Assembly: GCF_014522265.1 (NCBI RefSeq) | Contig: NZ_CP017024.1 | Span: 1,950,001 to 2,014,000 of the forward strand | Direction of reading: 5' to 3' | Length of the DNA stretch: 64,000 bases | Origin: Pseudomonas oryzihabitans | GTDB lineage: Bacteria; Pseudomonadota; Gammaproteobacteria; Pseudomonadales; Pseudomonadaceae | Shown: positions 28,630 through 39,288 of the stretch, piece after piece | Layout of the letters: each line of letters begins with the position of its first letter | Numbering within the stretch: the first letter of the stretch is position 1 | The notes under the pieces: generated by a model | Told to the model about the DNA's origin: nothing | What the model saw: only the letters and a program-made list of their open reading frames with translations | The model's database searches: none | Made by a program: the position numbers and the translations under genes

Positions 28630-29820
<1,191 letters not shown>

Positions 29821-29936
29821 CGAATGGTTCCTAAATTACCAGGGGGTAGGGGCCCGCAGGCCGGTCGAGACAGCAGTTTCCTTGCTGGACATGACGCCCT
29901 TGAGCGTCGGGTCCGCCCGCCACTGGCCGGTTGGCC

Positions 29937-30935
29937 TCATGACGGGGTGTTTCCCTGATCCGGGCGCGCGAACTGACGCACCTGGATCTGAAAGCCGTTG
30001 CGCAGGCCCAGGTAGAGGCTTTCGCCCGCCTGCAGGCCGGCGGCCTGGGCCCAGCGCGCCAGTTCGTCCTGGTCGAAGCCGAGCCAGAGATCGCCACAGG
30101 CCGCGCGTGCCCAGGTCTGGTCGTGGGGGCAGAGGTCGGTGATCACCAGGCTGCCACCCGGTGCCACGCGCCGGGCCAGTTGCTGCAGGGCTTCCGCCGG
30201 TGCGGCCAGATGGTGCAGGACCATGTTGAGGACCACGCAGTCGGCCGCGGGCAGCGGCTCGGCGAGGGCGTCGGCCAGTTGCAGTTCGACATGGGCGAGA
30301 CCATCGCGCTGGCAGCGCTGACGCGCCAGTTCGAGCATGGCCGGGCTGTTGTCCACCGCCACCACCCGGGCGAAGCGCCGCGCCAGGTCCGGCAGGAAGG
30401 CGCCGTCGCCCGGGCCCACTTCCAGGGCGCAGCCGCGCGGATCCAGGGCCAGGGCGTCCAGCAGGCTGAGCAGGCCGTCGCGGTACTGCGGCAGACTGGC
30501 GATGAGGTCCTGCTGGGCCTGGAATTTTTCCGCCACCCGGGCGAAGAAGTCGCGACTCACCGCCGCGCGCTGGGCATGCACCTCGCCGATCCGCGTCTGC
30601 ACGGCGCCGGGCAGGGCCAGGCTGTCCACCTCTTCGAGCAGGGCGGCGTGCAGGGCGCCTCCCAGGCTGCCGGGACGCGGCAGGGCGCGGCGATAGAAGA
30701 TGGCATTGCCCTCGCGGCGGGTGGCCACCAGCTGCGCCTGGGCCAGCACCTTGAGGTGGTGGCTGATGCCGGACTGGCCGGTGGCGAAGATCTGTGCCAG
30801 TTCCAGCACGCCGAAAGAGGCGCTGTGCAGGGCGCGCAGGACGTTCAGGCGCAGGGGATCGCCACCGGCCTTGCACAGGGCGGCGAGGGTGTCTCCTGGT
30901 TCCTGGCCGAGCGCCGGCACGCGTAGGGGATTCAT
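29937..30935 (-). CDS. ArsR-type regulator fused to a SAM-dependent methyltransferase
   Basis: 332 residues. The N-terminal ArsR winged helix (about 15-95; LRLNVLRALHSASFGVLELAQIF, then GISHHLKVL) is joined to a class I methyltransferase domain (about 150-310) with motif I LEVGPGDGAFLPDLA, acidic motif II VVAVDNS and VLNMVLHHL. It lies upstream of metK, so it probably controls the SAM cycle; proteobacterial SahR, an ArsR-type sensor of S-adenosylhomocysteine, is a functional analogue, but orthology is not established. A palindrome 42 bases upstream suggests autoregulation. Whether the methyltransferase part is catalytic or just a ligand sensor is open. Confidence 0.88.
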   Translation of the reverse strand: MNPLRVPALGQEPGDTLAALCKAGGDPLRLNVLRALHSASFGVLELAQIFATGQSGISHHLKVLAQAQLVATRREGNAIFYRRALPRPGSLGGALHAALLEEVDSLALPGAVQTRIGEVHAQRAAVSRDFFARVAEKFQAQQDLIASLPQYRDGLLSLLDALALDPRGCALEVGPGDGAFLPDLARRFARVVAVDNSPAMLELARQRCQRDGLAHVELQLADALAEPLPAADCVVLNMVLHHLAAPAEALQQLARRVAPGGSLVITDLCPHDQTWARAACGDLWLGFDQDELARWAQAAGLQAGESLYLGLRNGFQIQVRQFARPDQGNTPS

Positions 30936-30976
30936 GGGGCGCTAGTCTAGAGACCCGTCCCGGGCCTCGCAAGAAA

Positions 30977-30998
30977 AGCATCAAAAAGTTTTGATACT
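30977..30998. promoter_or_regulatory. Palindromic operator ATCAAAA / TTTTGAT
   Basis: The core ATCAAAAAGTTTTGAT (30980-30995) is a perfect palindrome apart from the central AG; with flanks it has 10 of 11 paired positions per arm. It lies 42 bases upstream of the ArsR-methyltransferase start. Winged-helix ArsR proteins bind such sites, so autoregulation is likely. Confidence 0.65.
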
Positions 30999-31148
30999 TG
31001 TCCGCAGCGGCTGGCCGCGCATACCTTCGCCGAGGAAGGTAAGATGCCCGGGCCTTTTGCTCAGCGGTCTTCGCGGCGTTGCGGTAACGACCGCGAGCCT
31101 CGCGCGTCCAACCTGCAGCCCCCTTCCAGGAGCGTCACCGGGTAACCC

Positions 31149-31790
31149 ATGTCCGTCCAGCCACCATCTCCTTCCGCGCCTGCTGCCGGCACGCGCCTGG
31201 TGATCTGCGAGCACTGCGATTCGGTGCATCGCCTCGAACCCCTCGCGGTGGGTGAGCGGGCGCATTGTCTGCGCTGTGGCGCCTTGCTCTATCGCGCCAG
31301 CCGGCTGGATATCCAGGGTCTGCTGGCGCTGGCGATCGCCGCGGCGGTGCTGTTCGTGATCGCCAATGTCGGGCCGATCCTGCAACTCAGCTTTCGCGGC
31401 CTGCACAGCGAGGCGACCCTGCTGGAATCGGTGGTCGCCATGAGTCGCGGCTTCGCCGGACCCATGGCGCTGGTGGTGGCCATGACCCTGTTCGTGGTGC
31501 CGCTGCTGCAGATCGTCCTGCTGCTCTGGGTGCTCGGCTTCGCCCAGCTCGGCCGCCGCGCGCCCGGCTTCGCCACGGCCATGGTCACCCTGCATTACCT
31601 GCGGCCCTGGAGCATGATCGAGGTCTTCGTGCTCGGCGCCCTGGTGGCGGTGATCAAGCTCGCCGGGCTGCTGCACGTGGTGGTGGGCCTGGGGCTGTTC
31701 GGCATGGTCGGGCTGATGGTGGTCCTGCTGATCATCGCCAAGCGCGACCTGCACCCGCTGTGGGACGCCGTCGGGGAGCGCGAGCCGTGA
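31149..31790 (+). CDS. pqiA: PqiA-type membrane protein, first half
   Basis: 213-residue inner-membrane protein corresponding to one half of E. coli PqiA. An N-terminal zinc-ribbon-like motif (CEHCDSVHRLEPLAVGERAHC) with a second CxxC (CLRCGALL) is followed by four hydrophobic helices. The Pqi system is an MCE-type lipid transport pathway from inner to outer membrane. The stop overlaps the GTG of the next gene (GTGA at 31787-31790). A split pqiA is common in Pseudomonas. The start at 31149 has only a distant AGGAG. First of four overlapping genes (pqiA1-A2-B-C). Confidence 0.88.
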   Translation: MSVQPPSPSAPAAGTRLVICEHCDSVHRLEPLAVGERAHCLRCGALLYRASRLDIQGLLALAIAAAVLFVIANVGPILQLSFRGLHSEATLLESVVAMSRGFAGPMALVVAMTLFVVPLLQIVLLLWVLGFAQLGRRAPGFATAMVTLHYLRPWSMIEVFVLGALVAVIKLAGLLHVVVGLGLFGMVGLMVVLLIIAKRDLHPLWDAVGEREP

Positions 31791-32425
31791 CCGCGCCCCA
31801 GCTGCCGCGCGCCGACGAACTCGGCCTGTGCCTCTGCCACGTCTGCGGCAAGGTCTGCAGCGCGCCACGCCGGCACAAGGCCGGCTGCCCGCGCTGCGGC
31901 TCGGCGCTGCACCGGCGCAAGCCGAACGTCTATGCCAAGACCTGGGCCTATCTGCTCGCCGCGCTGATCCTCTATATCCCGGCCAATACCCTGCCGGTGA
32001 TGTTCACCGGTACCCTGGGCCGCGGCACGGAAAGCACCATCCTCGAAGGGGTGATCGAATTCTGGGAGAACGGCTCCTGGGGCGTCGCCCTGGTGATCTT
32101 CATCGCCAGCGTGGCGGTGCCCTCCATCAAGTTTCTGGTGCTCGGCACCCTGCTGGTGACCTGCCAGCGCCGCAGCGACTGGGCCACCGCCCAGCGTGCC
32201 CGGCTCTATCGCTTCGTCGAGCTGATCGGCTACTGGTCGATGCTCGACGTGATCGTGGTGGCCCTGGTCTCGGCGCTGGTGCACTTCGGTGCCCTGAGTT
32301 CGGCGGCGCCGCGCCTGGGTATCGTGTTCTTTGGTTTCGTGGTGGTGCTGACGATGCTCGCCGCGATGAGTTTCGATCCCCGCTTGATCTGGGATGCAGA
32401 GGTGAACGATGACGGACAGGCATGA
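31787..32425 (+). CDS. pqiA: PqiA-type membrane protein, second half
   Basis: 212-residue partner of the gene just upstream. It has the zinc-ribbon pair CHVCGKVC and CPRCGSAL, then four membrane helices with the PqiA marks LYIPANTLPVMFTGTLGRG and SWGVALVIFIASVAVPSIKF. It starts at a GTG that overlaps the upstream stop by four bases and ends 17 bases inside pqiB, so translation of the whole operon is coupled. Together the two proteins equal the roughly 417-residue E. coli PqiA. Confidence 0.88.
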   Translation: MTAPQLPRADELGLCLCHVCGKVCSAPRRHKAGCPRCGSALHRRKPNVYAKTWAYLLAALILYIPANTLPVMFTGTLGRGTESTILEGVIEFWENGSWGVALVIFIASVAVPSIKFLVLGTLLVTCQRRSDWATAQRARLYRFVELIGYWSMLDVIVVALVSALVHFGALSSAAPRLGIVFFGFVVVLTMLAAMSFDPRLIWDAEVNDDGQA

Positions 32426-34053
32426 ACCCGACGCCCTGGCGCCTACCCCCGAGGTACGCCGCAGTCGCTGGAGCGTATCGCTGATCTGGCTGGTGCCCAT
32501 CGTGGCGGCCCTGATCGGGCTGTCCATGGTGATCCACAGCTGGGCCTCGCGCGGTCCGACCATCACGGTGACCTTTCTCACCGCCGAGGGCCTGGAAGCC
32601 GGCAAGACCCAGGTCAAGTACAAGAACGTGGTGATCGGCACCGTCAGCGACATCCAGCTGGCGCCGGATCGCAACCGGGTGATCACCACCATCGAGCTGG
32701 AAAAGTCCGCCGAGGGCTTCGCCACCAAGGACGCCCGCTTCTGGGTGGTGCGTCCGCGCTTCGGCGTCAATGGCGTCTCTGGGGTCGACACTCTGGTGTC
32801 GGGCGCCTTCATCGGTGCCGACATCGGCGATTCCAGCGAATCCCATCGCGACTTCCGCGGTCTGGAGCAGCCGCCGGCGCTGATCCACGGGGCCTCGGGC
32901 AAGAGATTCATCGTCACCGCCGACGACATCGGCTCGCTGGACGTCGGCTCACCGGTCTATTACCGGCGCATCCAGGTCGGCCGGGTGGTGTCCTTCCACC
33001 TCAATCCGGATGGCAAGGGTGTCAGCGCCCAGGTCTTCATCGATTCGCCCTACGACCGCTTCGTCACCGCCAACAGCCGCTTCTGGAACGCCAGCGGGGT
33101 CGATGTCTCGCTCAGCGCCTCCGGGCTCAAGCTCAATACCCAGTCGCTGGCCACGGTGGTGGCGGGCGGCATCGCCTTCGTCACCCCGAATGGCCGAAGG
33201 ATCCGCAGGAGGCCCAGGAAGACCAGAGTTTCACCCTGTTCGACGACCAGACCAGCGCCCTGGCCCCGCCGGATGGCGAGCCCTTCTATGTGCGGATGAG
33301 ATTCCAGCAGTCGCTGCGCGGGCTGTCGACCGGAGCACCGGTGGAATTCCTCGGCATGAACGTCGGCCGGGTGGTGTCCCTGACCCCGACTACGAGGACA
33401 GCCAGGATCGCTTCTCGCTGATCGTCGGCGCGGTCATCTATCCCCAGCGGCTGGGTGACGTCGGCAAGCGCATCGAGACCAAGGACCGCGACGGCAAGCT
33501 GTTCGCCGGCTGGGTGGCCCGTGGTCTGCGCGCCCAGGCCCGCACCGGCAACCTGCTGACCGGCCAGCTCTACATTTCCGTCGACTTCGTGCCCAATGCG
33601 CCCAAGGTGGCCTTCGATCCCCAGGCCAAGCCGCTGTCGATTCCCACCGTCACCGGCAGCTTCGATCGCCTGCAGGAGCAGATGGCCGGCATCGTCAACA
33701 AGATCGACAAGATCCCCTTCGATTCCATCGGCAAGAATCTCGACACCAGCCTGGCGCAGCTCAGCGGCACCCTCAAGCAGCTCAACGCCGGCGTCCTGCC
33801 GCAACTGACCACCACCCTGATGGGCGTGCAGCAGCTCACCGGCAGCGCCAGCCAGAGCCTGGGCGCCGATTCGCCGGTGCAGCAGAATCTGACCCAGACC
33901 CTCGAAGAGATGCAGCGCATGGCGCGTTCCCTGCGCGTGTTCGGCGACTACCTCGGCCGCCATCCGGAATCCCTGATCCGCGGTCTGGTGACCGATCCGC
34001 CGCCCAAGTTCGAGCCGGGCTCCCGCGATCCCGCCAAAGGAAAACTGCAATGA
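32409..34053 (+). CDS. pqiB: MCE protein PqiB (two frameshifts, about 33185 and 33385)
   Basis: Periplasm-spanning MCE protein anchored by one N-terminal helix (about 20-42) and expected to form a lipid-conducting tube. About 548 residues after repair, against 546 in E. coli PqiB. Three MCE domains are recognisable, beginning GPTITVTFLTAEGLEAGKTQ, KRFIVTADDIGSLDVGSPVY and PFYVRMRFQQSLRGLSTGAP, followed by a coiled C-terminal part. Frame losses fall in C runs at 33184-33187 and 33384-33387. Adding one base at each restores FVTPEWPKDPQEAQEDQSF and VVSLTPDYEDSQDRFS. Two independent real frameshifts within 200 bases of an otherwise perfect gene are unlikely. Confidence 0.88.
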
Positions 34054-34648
34054 AGCGCCTGACCTGCCTGGCTCTGCCCCTGCTGCTGGCCGCCTGTTCA
34101 TCCAAGGCGCCGCTCAACTACCACACCCTGACCAGCGCCGCGGAACCCGCGTCCCAGGCGCGCACCGCGAATTTCCGCTTCGCCCTGCAAGGCGTCTCGG
34201 TCCCGCCGCAGGTGGATCAGCCGCAACTGGTGGTCCGCCAGGGCGACGGCATCGCCCTGCTGGAGAACGAACGCTGGATCGCGCCCCTGGCCGACGAGGT
34301 GCGCAGCGCCCTGTCCGCCGACCTGTCCCGGGACCTCGGTACCCTGGACCTGGGCGATGCCCGCGCGGCAGTGGTGCCCCGGTGCTGCGCATCAAGGTGG
34401 ATCTGCAGCGCTTCGATTCGCAGCCCGGGCGTGGCGTGCAGCAGGACGCGCTCTGGACCCTGCGCCTGGCCGAACCGGGCGGGGAGCGGGTGCTCACCTG
34501 TGGCAGCCGGATCAGCCAGCCCGCCGGCGGCTCCTATGCCGAGGTCGTGGCGGCGCACCGCCAGGCCCTGGCGACCCTGGCCAGGCGCATCGAACCGGTG
34601 GCACGCGCCTTCGTGGTCGACGGCGCCACGGTCTGCCCGGCGGGCTGA
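34050..34648 (+). CDS. pqiC: Outer-membrane lipoprotein PqiC (frameshift at about 34379)
   Basis: About 199 residues after repair. The lipoprotein signal [16 protein letters not shown] has its lipid-accepting Cys at 16; the body matches the ABC-transport-auxiliary (DUF330/PqiC) family with [12 protein letters not shown] near the N-terminus and the C-terminal [20 protein letters not shown] helix. It should be the outer-membrane end of the Pqi lipid pathway. It overlaps pqiB by four bases (ATGA). The frame breaks in CCCC at 34377-34380; one extra C gives [15 protein letters not shown]. Confidence 0.87.
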
Positions 34649-34731
34649 GGCGACCGCGCCGATTGCTGGAAGTGCCCTGGCTGGGCCAGAATAACGGCCC
34701 CTTCGCTCTGCCTCTGCCAGGAGACACCGCA

Positions 34732-36729
34732 ATGCCCAGCCGTCGTGATCGAGCCAACGCCATCCGCGCCCTCAGCATGGATGCCGTGCAAAAGGCCAAC
34801 AGTGGCCACCCCGGCGCCCCCATGGGCATGGCCGACATCGCCGAGGTGCTCTGGCACGATCAGCTCAAGCACAACCCTGGCAATCCCCTGTGGGCCGACC
34901 GCGACCGCTTCGTGCTGTCCAACGGCCACGGCTCCATGCTCATCTATTCGCTGCTGCACCTGTCCGGCTACGACCTGTCCATCGACGACCTGAAGAATTT
35001 CCGGCAGCTGCACAGCAAGACCCCGGGCCACCCCGAATACGGCTACGCCCCGGGTATCGAGACCACCACCGGCCCCCTGGGTCAGGGCATCGCCAACGCC
35101 GTGGGCTTCGCCCTGGCGGAAAAGGTCATGGCCGCCCAGTTCAACCGTGACGGCCACCGGATCGTCGACCACCACACCTACGCCTTCCTCGGCGATGGCT
35201 GCATGATGGAAGGCATCTCCCACGAGGTCTGCTCCCTGGCCGGCACCCTGGGCCTGTCCAAGCTGATCGCCTTCTACGACGACAACGGCATCTCCATCGA
35301 TGGCGAGGTCGAAGGCTGGTTCACCGACGACACCCCCAAGCGCTTCGAGAGCTACGGCTGGCAGGTGATCCGCAACGTCGACGGCCATGACGCCGACGAG
35401 ATCCGGACCGCCCTGGACACCGCGCGCAAGAGCGACAAGCCCACCCTGATCTGCTGCAAGACCGTGATCGGCTACGGCGCACCGCACAAGCAGGGCAAGG
35501 AAGAGTGCCACGGCGCGCCGCTGGGCAACGACGAGATCCAGGCCGCGCGCGAGCTGCTCGGCTGGGCCCATGCGCCCTTCGAGATTCCCGCCGACATCTA
35601 TGCCGAGTGGAGCGCCAAGGAGCGCGGCGCCGCCGCCGAGGCCGAGTGGAACGAGCGGTTCGCCGCCTACGCCCAGGCCCATCCGCAACTGGCCGCCGAG
35701 TTCAAGCGCCGCATGGCCGGTGACCTGCCCGCCGATTTCGCCGAGCGCGCCGCCGCCTTCATCCAGGACGTCGCCAGCAAGGGCGAGACCATCGCCAGCC
35801 GCAAGGCCAGCCAGAACGCCCTGCAGTTCTTTGGTCCGCTGCTGCCCGAACTGCTCGGCGGTTCCGCCGACCTGGCCGGCTCCAACCTGACCCTGTGGAA
35901 GGGCGCCCAGGGCGTCACCGCCGAAGACGCCAGCGGCAACTATGTCCACTACGGCGTGCGTGAATTCGGCATGAGCGCCATCATGAACGGCGTCGCCCTG
36001 CACGGCGGCCTGGTGCCCTACGGCGCCACCTTCCTGATGTTCATGGAATACGCCCGCAACGCGGTGCGCATGTCGGCACTGATGAAGCAGCGGGTGCTCT
36101 ATGTCTTCACCCACGACTCCATCGGTCTCGGCGAAGACGGCCCCACCCACCAGCCGGTGGAGCAGCTGGCCTCGCTGCGCTACACCCCCAACCTAGACAC
36201 CTGGCGTCCGGCCGATGCTGTGGAATCCGCCATCGCCTGGACCTCGGCCCTGGAGCGTCGCGACGGTCCCAGCGCGCTGATCTTCTCGCGCCAGAACCTG
36301 ACCCACAGCGTGCGCGACGCCGCCACCCTGGGCAACGCCGCCCGTGGCGGCTACGTGCTCAAGGACTGCAACGGCGAACCCGAGCTGATCCTCATCGCCA
36401 CCGGCTCCGAAGTCGGCCTGGCGGTGCAGGCCTATGACCGCCTGACCGCCGAAGGTCGCCAGGTGCGCGTGGTCTCCATGCCCAGCACCAGCGTCTTCGA
36501 CCGCCAGAGCCCCGAGTACCGCCAGCAGGTCCTGCCGGTGGAAGTCGGCGCGCGCATCGCCATCGAGGCCGGCATCGCCGACTTCTGGTACAAGTACGTC
36601 GGTCTCGACGGTCGTATCATCGGCATGCACACCTACGGCGAATCCGCTCCGGCGGCGGCGCTGTTCGAGCACTTCGGCTTCACCCTGGACAATGTCCTGG
36701 CGGTGGCCGGCGAGTTGCTGGAAGACTGA
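34732..36729 (+). CDS. tkt: Transketolase
   Basis: Thiamine-diphosphate enzyme of the pentose phosphate pathway, 665 residues, full length. Marks are [20 protein letters not shown], the ThDP motif [29 protein letters not shown], and the pyrimidine-domain [10 protein letters not shown] and [15 protein letters not shown]. The ATG at 34732 follows AGGAG at 9 bases. In P. aeruginosa tkt directly follows the metK/ArsR pair and precedes epd-pgk-fba. Here pqiABC separates it from the former and an 8.6 kb segment (vgrG to nrdH) from the latter. Confidence 0.98.
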   Translation: MPSRRDRANAIRALSMDAVQKANSGHPGAPMGMADIAEVLWHDQLKHNPGNPLWADRDRFVLSNGHGSMLIYSLLHLSGYDLSIDDLKNFRQLHSKTPGHPEYGYAPGIETTTGPLGQGIANAVGFALAEKVMAAQFNRDGHRIVDHHTYAFLGDGCMMEGISHEVCSLAGTLGLSKLIAFYDDNGISIDGEVEGWFTDDTPKRFESYGWQVIRNVDGHDADEIRTALDTARKSDKPTLICCKTVIGYGAPHKQGKEECHGAPLGNDEIQAARELLGWAHAPFEIPADIYAEWSAKERGAAAEAEWNERFAAYAQAHPQLAAEFKRRMAGDLPADFAERAAAFIQDVASKGETIASRKASQNALQFFGPLLPELLGGSADLAGSNLTLWKGAQGVTAEDASGNYVHYGVREFGMSAIMNGVALHGGLVPYGATFLMFMEYARNAVRMSALMKQRVLYVFTHDSIGLGEDGPTHQPVEQLASLRYTPNLDTWRPADAVESAIAWTSALERRDGPSALIFSRQNLTHSVRDAATLGNAARGGYVLKDCNGEPELILIATGSEVGLAVQAYDRLTAEGRQVRVVSMPSTSVFDRQSPEYRQQVLPVEVGARIAIEAGIADFWYKYVGLDGRIIGMHTYGESAPAAALFEHFGFTLDNVLAVAGELLED

Positions 36730-36751
36730 GTCCTGTTGCGGTAATCCGAAA

Positions 36752-36771
36752 AGCCACGCCCAGGCGTGGCT
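36752..36771 (+). terminator. Rho-independent terminator of tkt (bidirectional)
   Basis: AGCCACGC pairs with GCGTGGCT around CCAG and is followed by TTTT; upstream AAAA makes it active on the other strand too, where it would stop vgrG. Confidence 0.9.
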
Positions 36772-36798
36772 TTTTCGTGTCCGGGATTCGGCACGCGC

Positions 36799-38664
36799 TC
36801 AGGGATTCACCCGGATGCTCGGGCCAGCCAGGGTGACCCCGCCGGCATCCAGCTGCACAAAGCTGCCGCCGGTCCTGAGGGTGAGGCGGGCGCCGGCTTC
36901 CAGGACGATCTTCTGGCCACTGTGCAGCCGGATCTCGCTACCGGCCTCGACCAGCAGGCTGCCGTCCAGCCGCAGATGCTGACTCGTGTTTATGTCCAGG
37001 TGATCGTCGGCGCGCACCTCGGTGCGGCGTTCGCCCCGGGTGATGCGGTGTTCCTCGGCGTGGAAGGTGCTGTAGCTGTTGCCCCGGATGCGCTGATGGC
37101 GCTCGTGGCCGATCTCGCTGCGGTGGTCGTGGCCGATGCGTTCGTCCCAGTCGCGCTGGGCATGCACATGGATTTCCTCCTGGCCCTGGCGATCCTCGCT
37201 GCGAATTTCGTTGTAGCCGTGGCCCCCGGGGCTGCTCAGCGTCTTGAAGGTGCTGCGGGTCTGGTCCCTGGGCAGTTCCAGCGGCGGACGCTGCTCGGCG
37301 TGGTACAGGCAGCCGATCACCAGCGGCTGATCGGGATCGCCTTCGAGAAAGCCGACCAGTACCTCCATGCCGATCCGCGGCAGGCTCAGGGCGCCGTGGC
37401 CGTTACCGGCCCAGCCGCTGGCGACCCGCAGCCAGCAACTGCTGTGCTCATCCGCCTGGCCTTCGCGATCCCAGTGGAATTGCACCTTGATCCGGCCCAG
37501 GGCATCGCAGTGGATTTCCTCGCCGGCCGGTCCGGTGACCACGGCGCTCTGGGCGCCCAGCAGCCGGGGTTTGGGATGGCGCAGGGGCAGGCGGAAGGGC
37601 AGCGCCCACGGCCGCGCGACAAAGCTGTTGCGATAGCCCTGGGCGAAGCCGTCGGCCGGGATCCGGTCGGTAACGTCTTCCTCCAGGACCTGCAGCTGGC
37701 GGCCCTGGTGCTGGATCTCGGTCAACAGCCAGAGCTGATTCCAGTCGGCGCGCGGATGCTGTTCCAGCGGCAGGAAGTGCCCGCTCACCAGGCTGGGCTG
37801 GTCGCTCGTGCCCTGGGCCTGGAGGGCGTCGCCCCGCAGACGCTCCAGGCGCCGGCTGCTCAGGCGCTGCCCGCGTGCGCGATCGGTGAAGCGACCGGGA
37901 AAGCCATAGTCCTCCAGCGCGGGCTGGGCCGCAGCGTCCGTACTGCTCTGCAGGCGCAGCCGAGGTTGCAGCGGATCGTGATCGCGCAGGAGGCTGGCGC
38001 TGCTGCGGATCTGCAGCGCGACCGCCAGGTGACTGATCGCGGGCTCGTCCGCCACCAGGCCGCTGCCGGCTAGATAGCGGGTGGCGCCCAGCTGCGCAAA
38101 GCTGGTGGCGTCATCGCCAAAGACCAGCACATGACCGTCGCGACGATGCTGGTGGTGAAAGTGCAGGCCCTCTTCCTCGCAGAGCCGGGTGAGAAAGGCC
38201 AGATCGCTCTCTCCGTACTGTACGCAGTAGGCGCGCGGCGGATAGCGCGTCGGTCCCAGGGCGAAGCGATAGTCGCCATCGAGGATGCCGTGCTCCTCGA
38301 GGAGCTGCGCGAGGATCTCGGGGACGCTGCGCCCCTGGAAGAGGCGGGAATTGACGCGGTGAGCCAACTGGGCCAGGCGTGGCACCAGCTCGGCTCGATA
38401 GCGGGTCAGGCGTCGACCGGAATCGCCCTGGGCCACGGCGGCGAGCTGGCCGTGGATGCCCCGGTCACCTGCACCCAGGGCGAGAAAGGCGGAGCGCTGC
38501 AACAGGGACTCCAGCGGCCAGTCCGGGCGCTCGCTGACCAGTTCGAGCTGGAAGCGATAGGGCTGGCCGATGGCTTCGTGGCCGTCGAAGGCGAGCACCT
38601 GGAAATCGTGGGCGACGCCATCCAGCGTCAGGGTGAAGGTCGGGGCGTTGGCTGAGCTGGACAT
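36799..38664 (-). CDS. vgrG: Type VI secretion spike protein VgrG, orphan
   Basis: 621-residue spike protein of the T6SS puncturing device. The N-terminal gp27-like part (about 1-370; FTLTLDGVAHDFQVLAFDGH) is followed by the gp5/OB-fold (ALGRIKVQFHWDREGQADEH, SCWLRVASGWAGNGHG) and a DUF2345-type tail (HVHAQRDWDERIGHDH, later LEAGARLTLRTGGSFVQLDA). There is no extra effector domain at the C-terminus. I use the ATG at 38664, preceded by AAGGA. No Hcp, PAAR, adaptor, effector or immunity gene adjoins it: downstream is the shared tkt terminator, upstream the alkylation-repair genes in the same orientation. The structural T6SS cluster must be elsewhere. Confidence 0.93.
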   Translation of the reverse strand: MSSSANAPTFTLTLDGVAHDFQVLAFDGHEAIGQPYRFQLELVSERPDWPLESLLQRSAFLALGAGDRGIHGQLAAVAQGDSGRRLTRYRAELVPRLAQLAHRVNSRLFQGRSVPEILAQLLEEHGILDGDYRFALGPTRYPPRAYCVQYGESDLAFLTRLCEEEGLHFHHQHRRDGHVLVFGDDATSFAQLGATRYLAGSGLVADEPAISHLAVALQIRSSASLLRDHDPLQPRLRLQSSTDAAAQPALEDYGFPGRFTDRARGQRLSSRRLERLRGDALQAQGTSDQPSLVSGHFLPLEQHPRADWNQLWLLTEIQHQGRQLQVLEEDVTDRIPADGFAQGYRNSFVARPWALPFRLPLRHPKPRLLGAQSAVVTGPAGEEIHCDALGRIKVQFHWDREGQADEHSSCWLRVASGWAGNGHGALSLPRIGMEVLVGFLEGDPDQPLVIGCLYHAEQRPPLELPRDQTRSTFKTLSSPGGHGYNEIRSEDRQGQEEIHVHAQRDWDERIGHDHRSEIGHERHQRIRGNSYSTFHAEEHRITRGERRTEVRADDHLDINTSQHLRLDGSLLVEAGSEIRLHSGQKIVLEAGARLTLRTGGSFVQLDAGGVTLAGPSIRVNP

Positions 38665-38781
38665 CGCATCGCATCCTTGCGAATGGAAAATTCCAGTTTG
38701 CGCTACAGGAGTGCACCGGCTCAAGCGCTGGAAGGCGCATGCTAGAGCCTTTTAGCAGGCAGGTTCTGGCGCGGTGGCGGG

Positions 38782-39288
38782 CTAGGACGCCGCGAAGAGA
38801 TCCCGCGGCGGTGGCAACGCGCCTTCCAGCTCCAGCAGGAATTGCTTGGTCGGCAGGCCGCCACCAAAGCCGGTCAGGGCGCCGGACGCCCCTATCACCC
38901 GGTGGCAGGGCAGCACGATGGGCAGCGGATTGCGGCCATTGGCAGCGCCCACCGCGCGCATCGCCTGGGGTCGGCCGAGGTGGCTGGCGAGCTGACCATA
39001 GCTCCAGGTCTGGCCGTGAGGGATCTCCGCCAGGGCCTGCCAGACCGCCAGCTGGAAGGGGGTGCCGCGCGGTGCCAGCGGCAGCTCGAACGTCTGGCGC
39101 TGGCCGGCGAAGTACTCGCCGAGCTGCGCGCGGGCCAGGTCGAGGATCGGATGGTCGGCGGCGCTCCAGCTGGCATCGCGCTTGGCCAGGTAGCGATTCT
39201 CGGGAAACTCCACCACGCGCAGGCCACTGTCGTCGGCGGCCAGGGTAAGCGTTCCTATGGGGCTGTCCAGCAGGCAGTAGGCGATCAT
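38782..39288 (-). CDS. ogt: Methylated-DNA-protein cysteine methyltransferase
   Basis: 168-residue suicide repair protein that moves the methyl group of O6-methylguanine or O4-methylthymine to its own Cys. The active site [18 protein letters not shown] is intact, and the helix-turn-helix region [21 protein letters not shown] is typical. It overlaps the upstream Ada/AlkA fusion gene by four bases (ATGA), so the two are translationally coupled and form one alkylation-repair operon. Confidence 0.95.
   Translation of the reverse strand: MIAYCLLDSPIGTLTLAADDSGLRVVEFPENRYLAKRDASWSAADHPILDLARAQLGEYFAGQRQTFELPLAPRGTPFQLAVWQALAEIPHGQTWSYGQLASHLGRPQAMRAVGAANGRNPLPIVLPCHRVIGASGALTGFGGGLPTKQFLLELEGALPPPRDLFAAS

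Noticed and set aside
29821-29936. SAM or SAH riboswitch in the metK leader
   Set aside because: A small GACGC/GCGTC hairpin is present, but the conserved cores of known SAM/SAH riboswitches are not recognisable.
36799-38664. Toxin domain or effector gene linked to vgrG
   Set aside because: The C-terminus ends with the usual DUF2345-type tail and no further gene lies before the tkt terminator.
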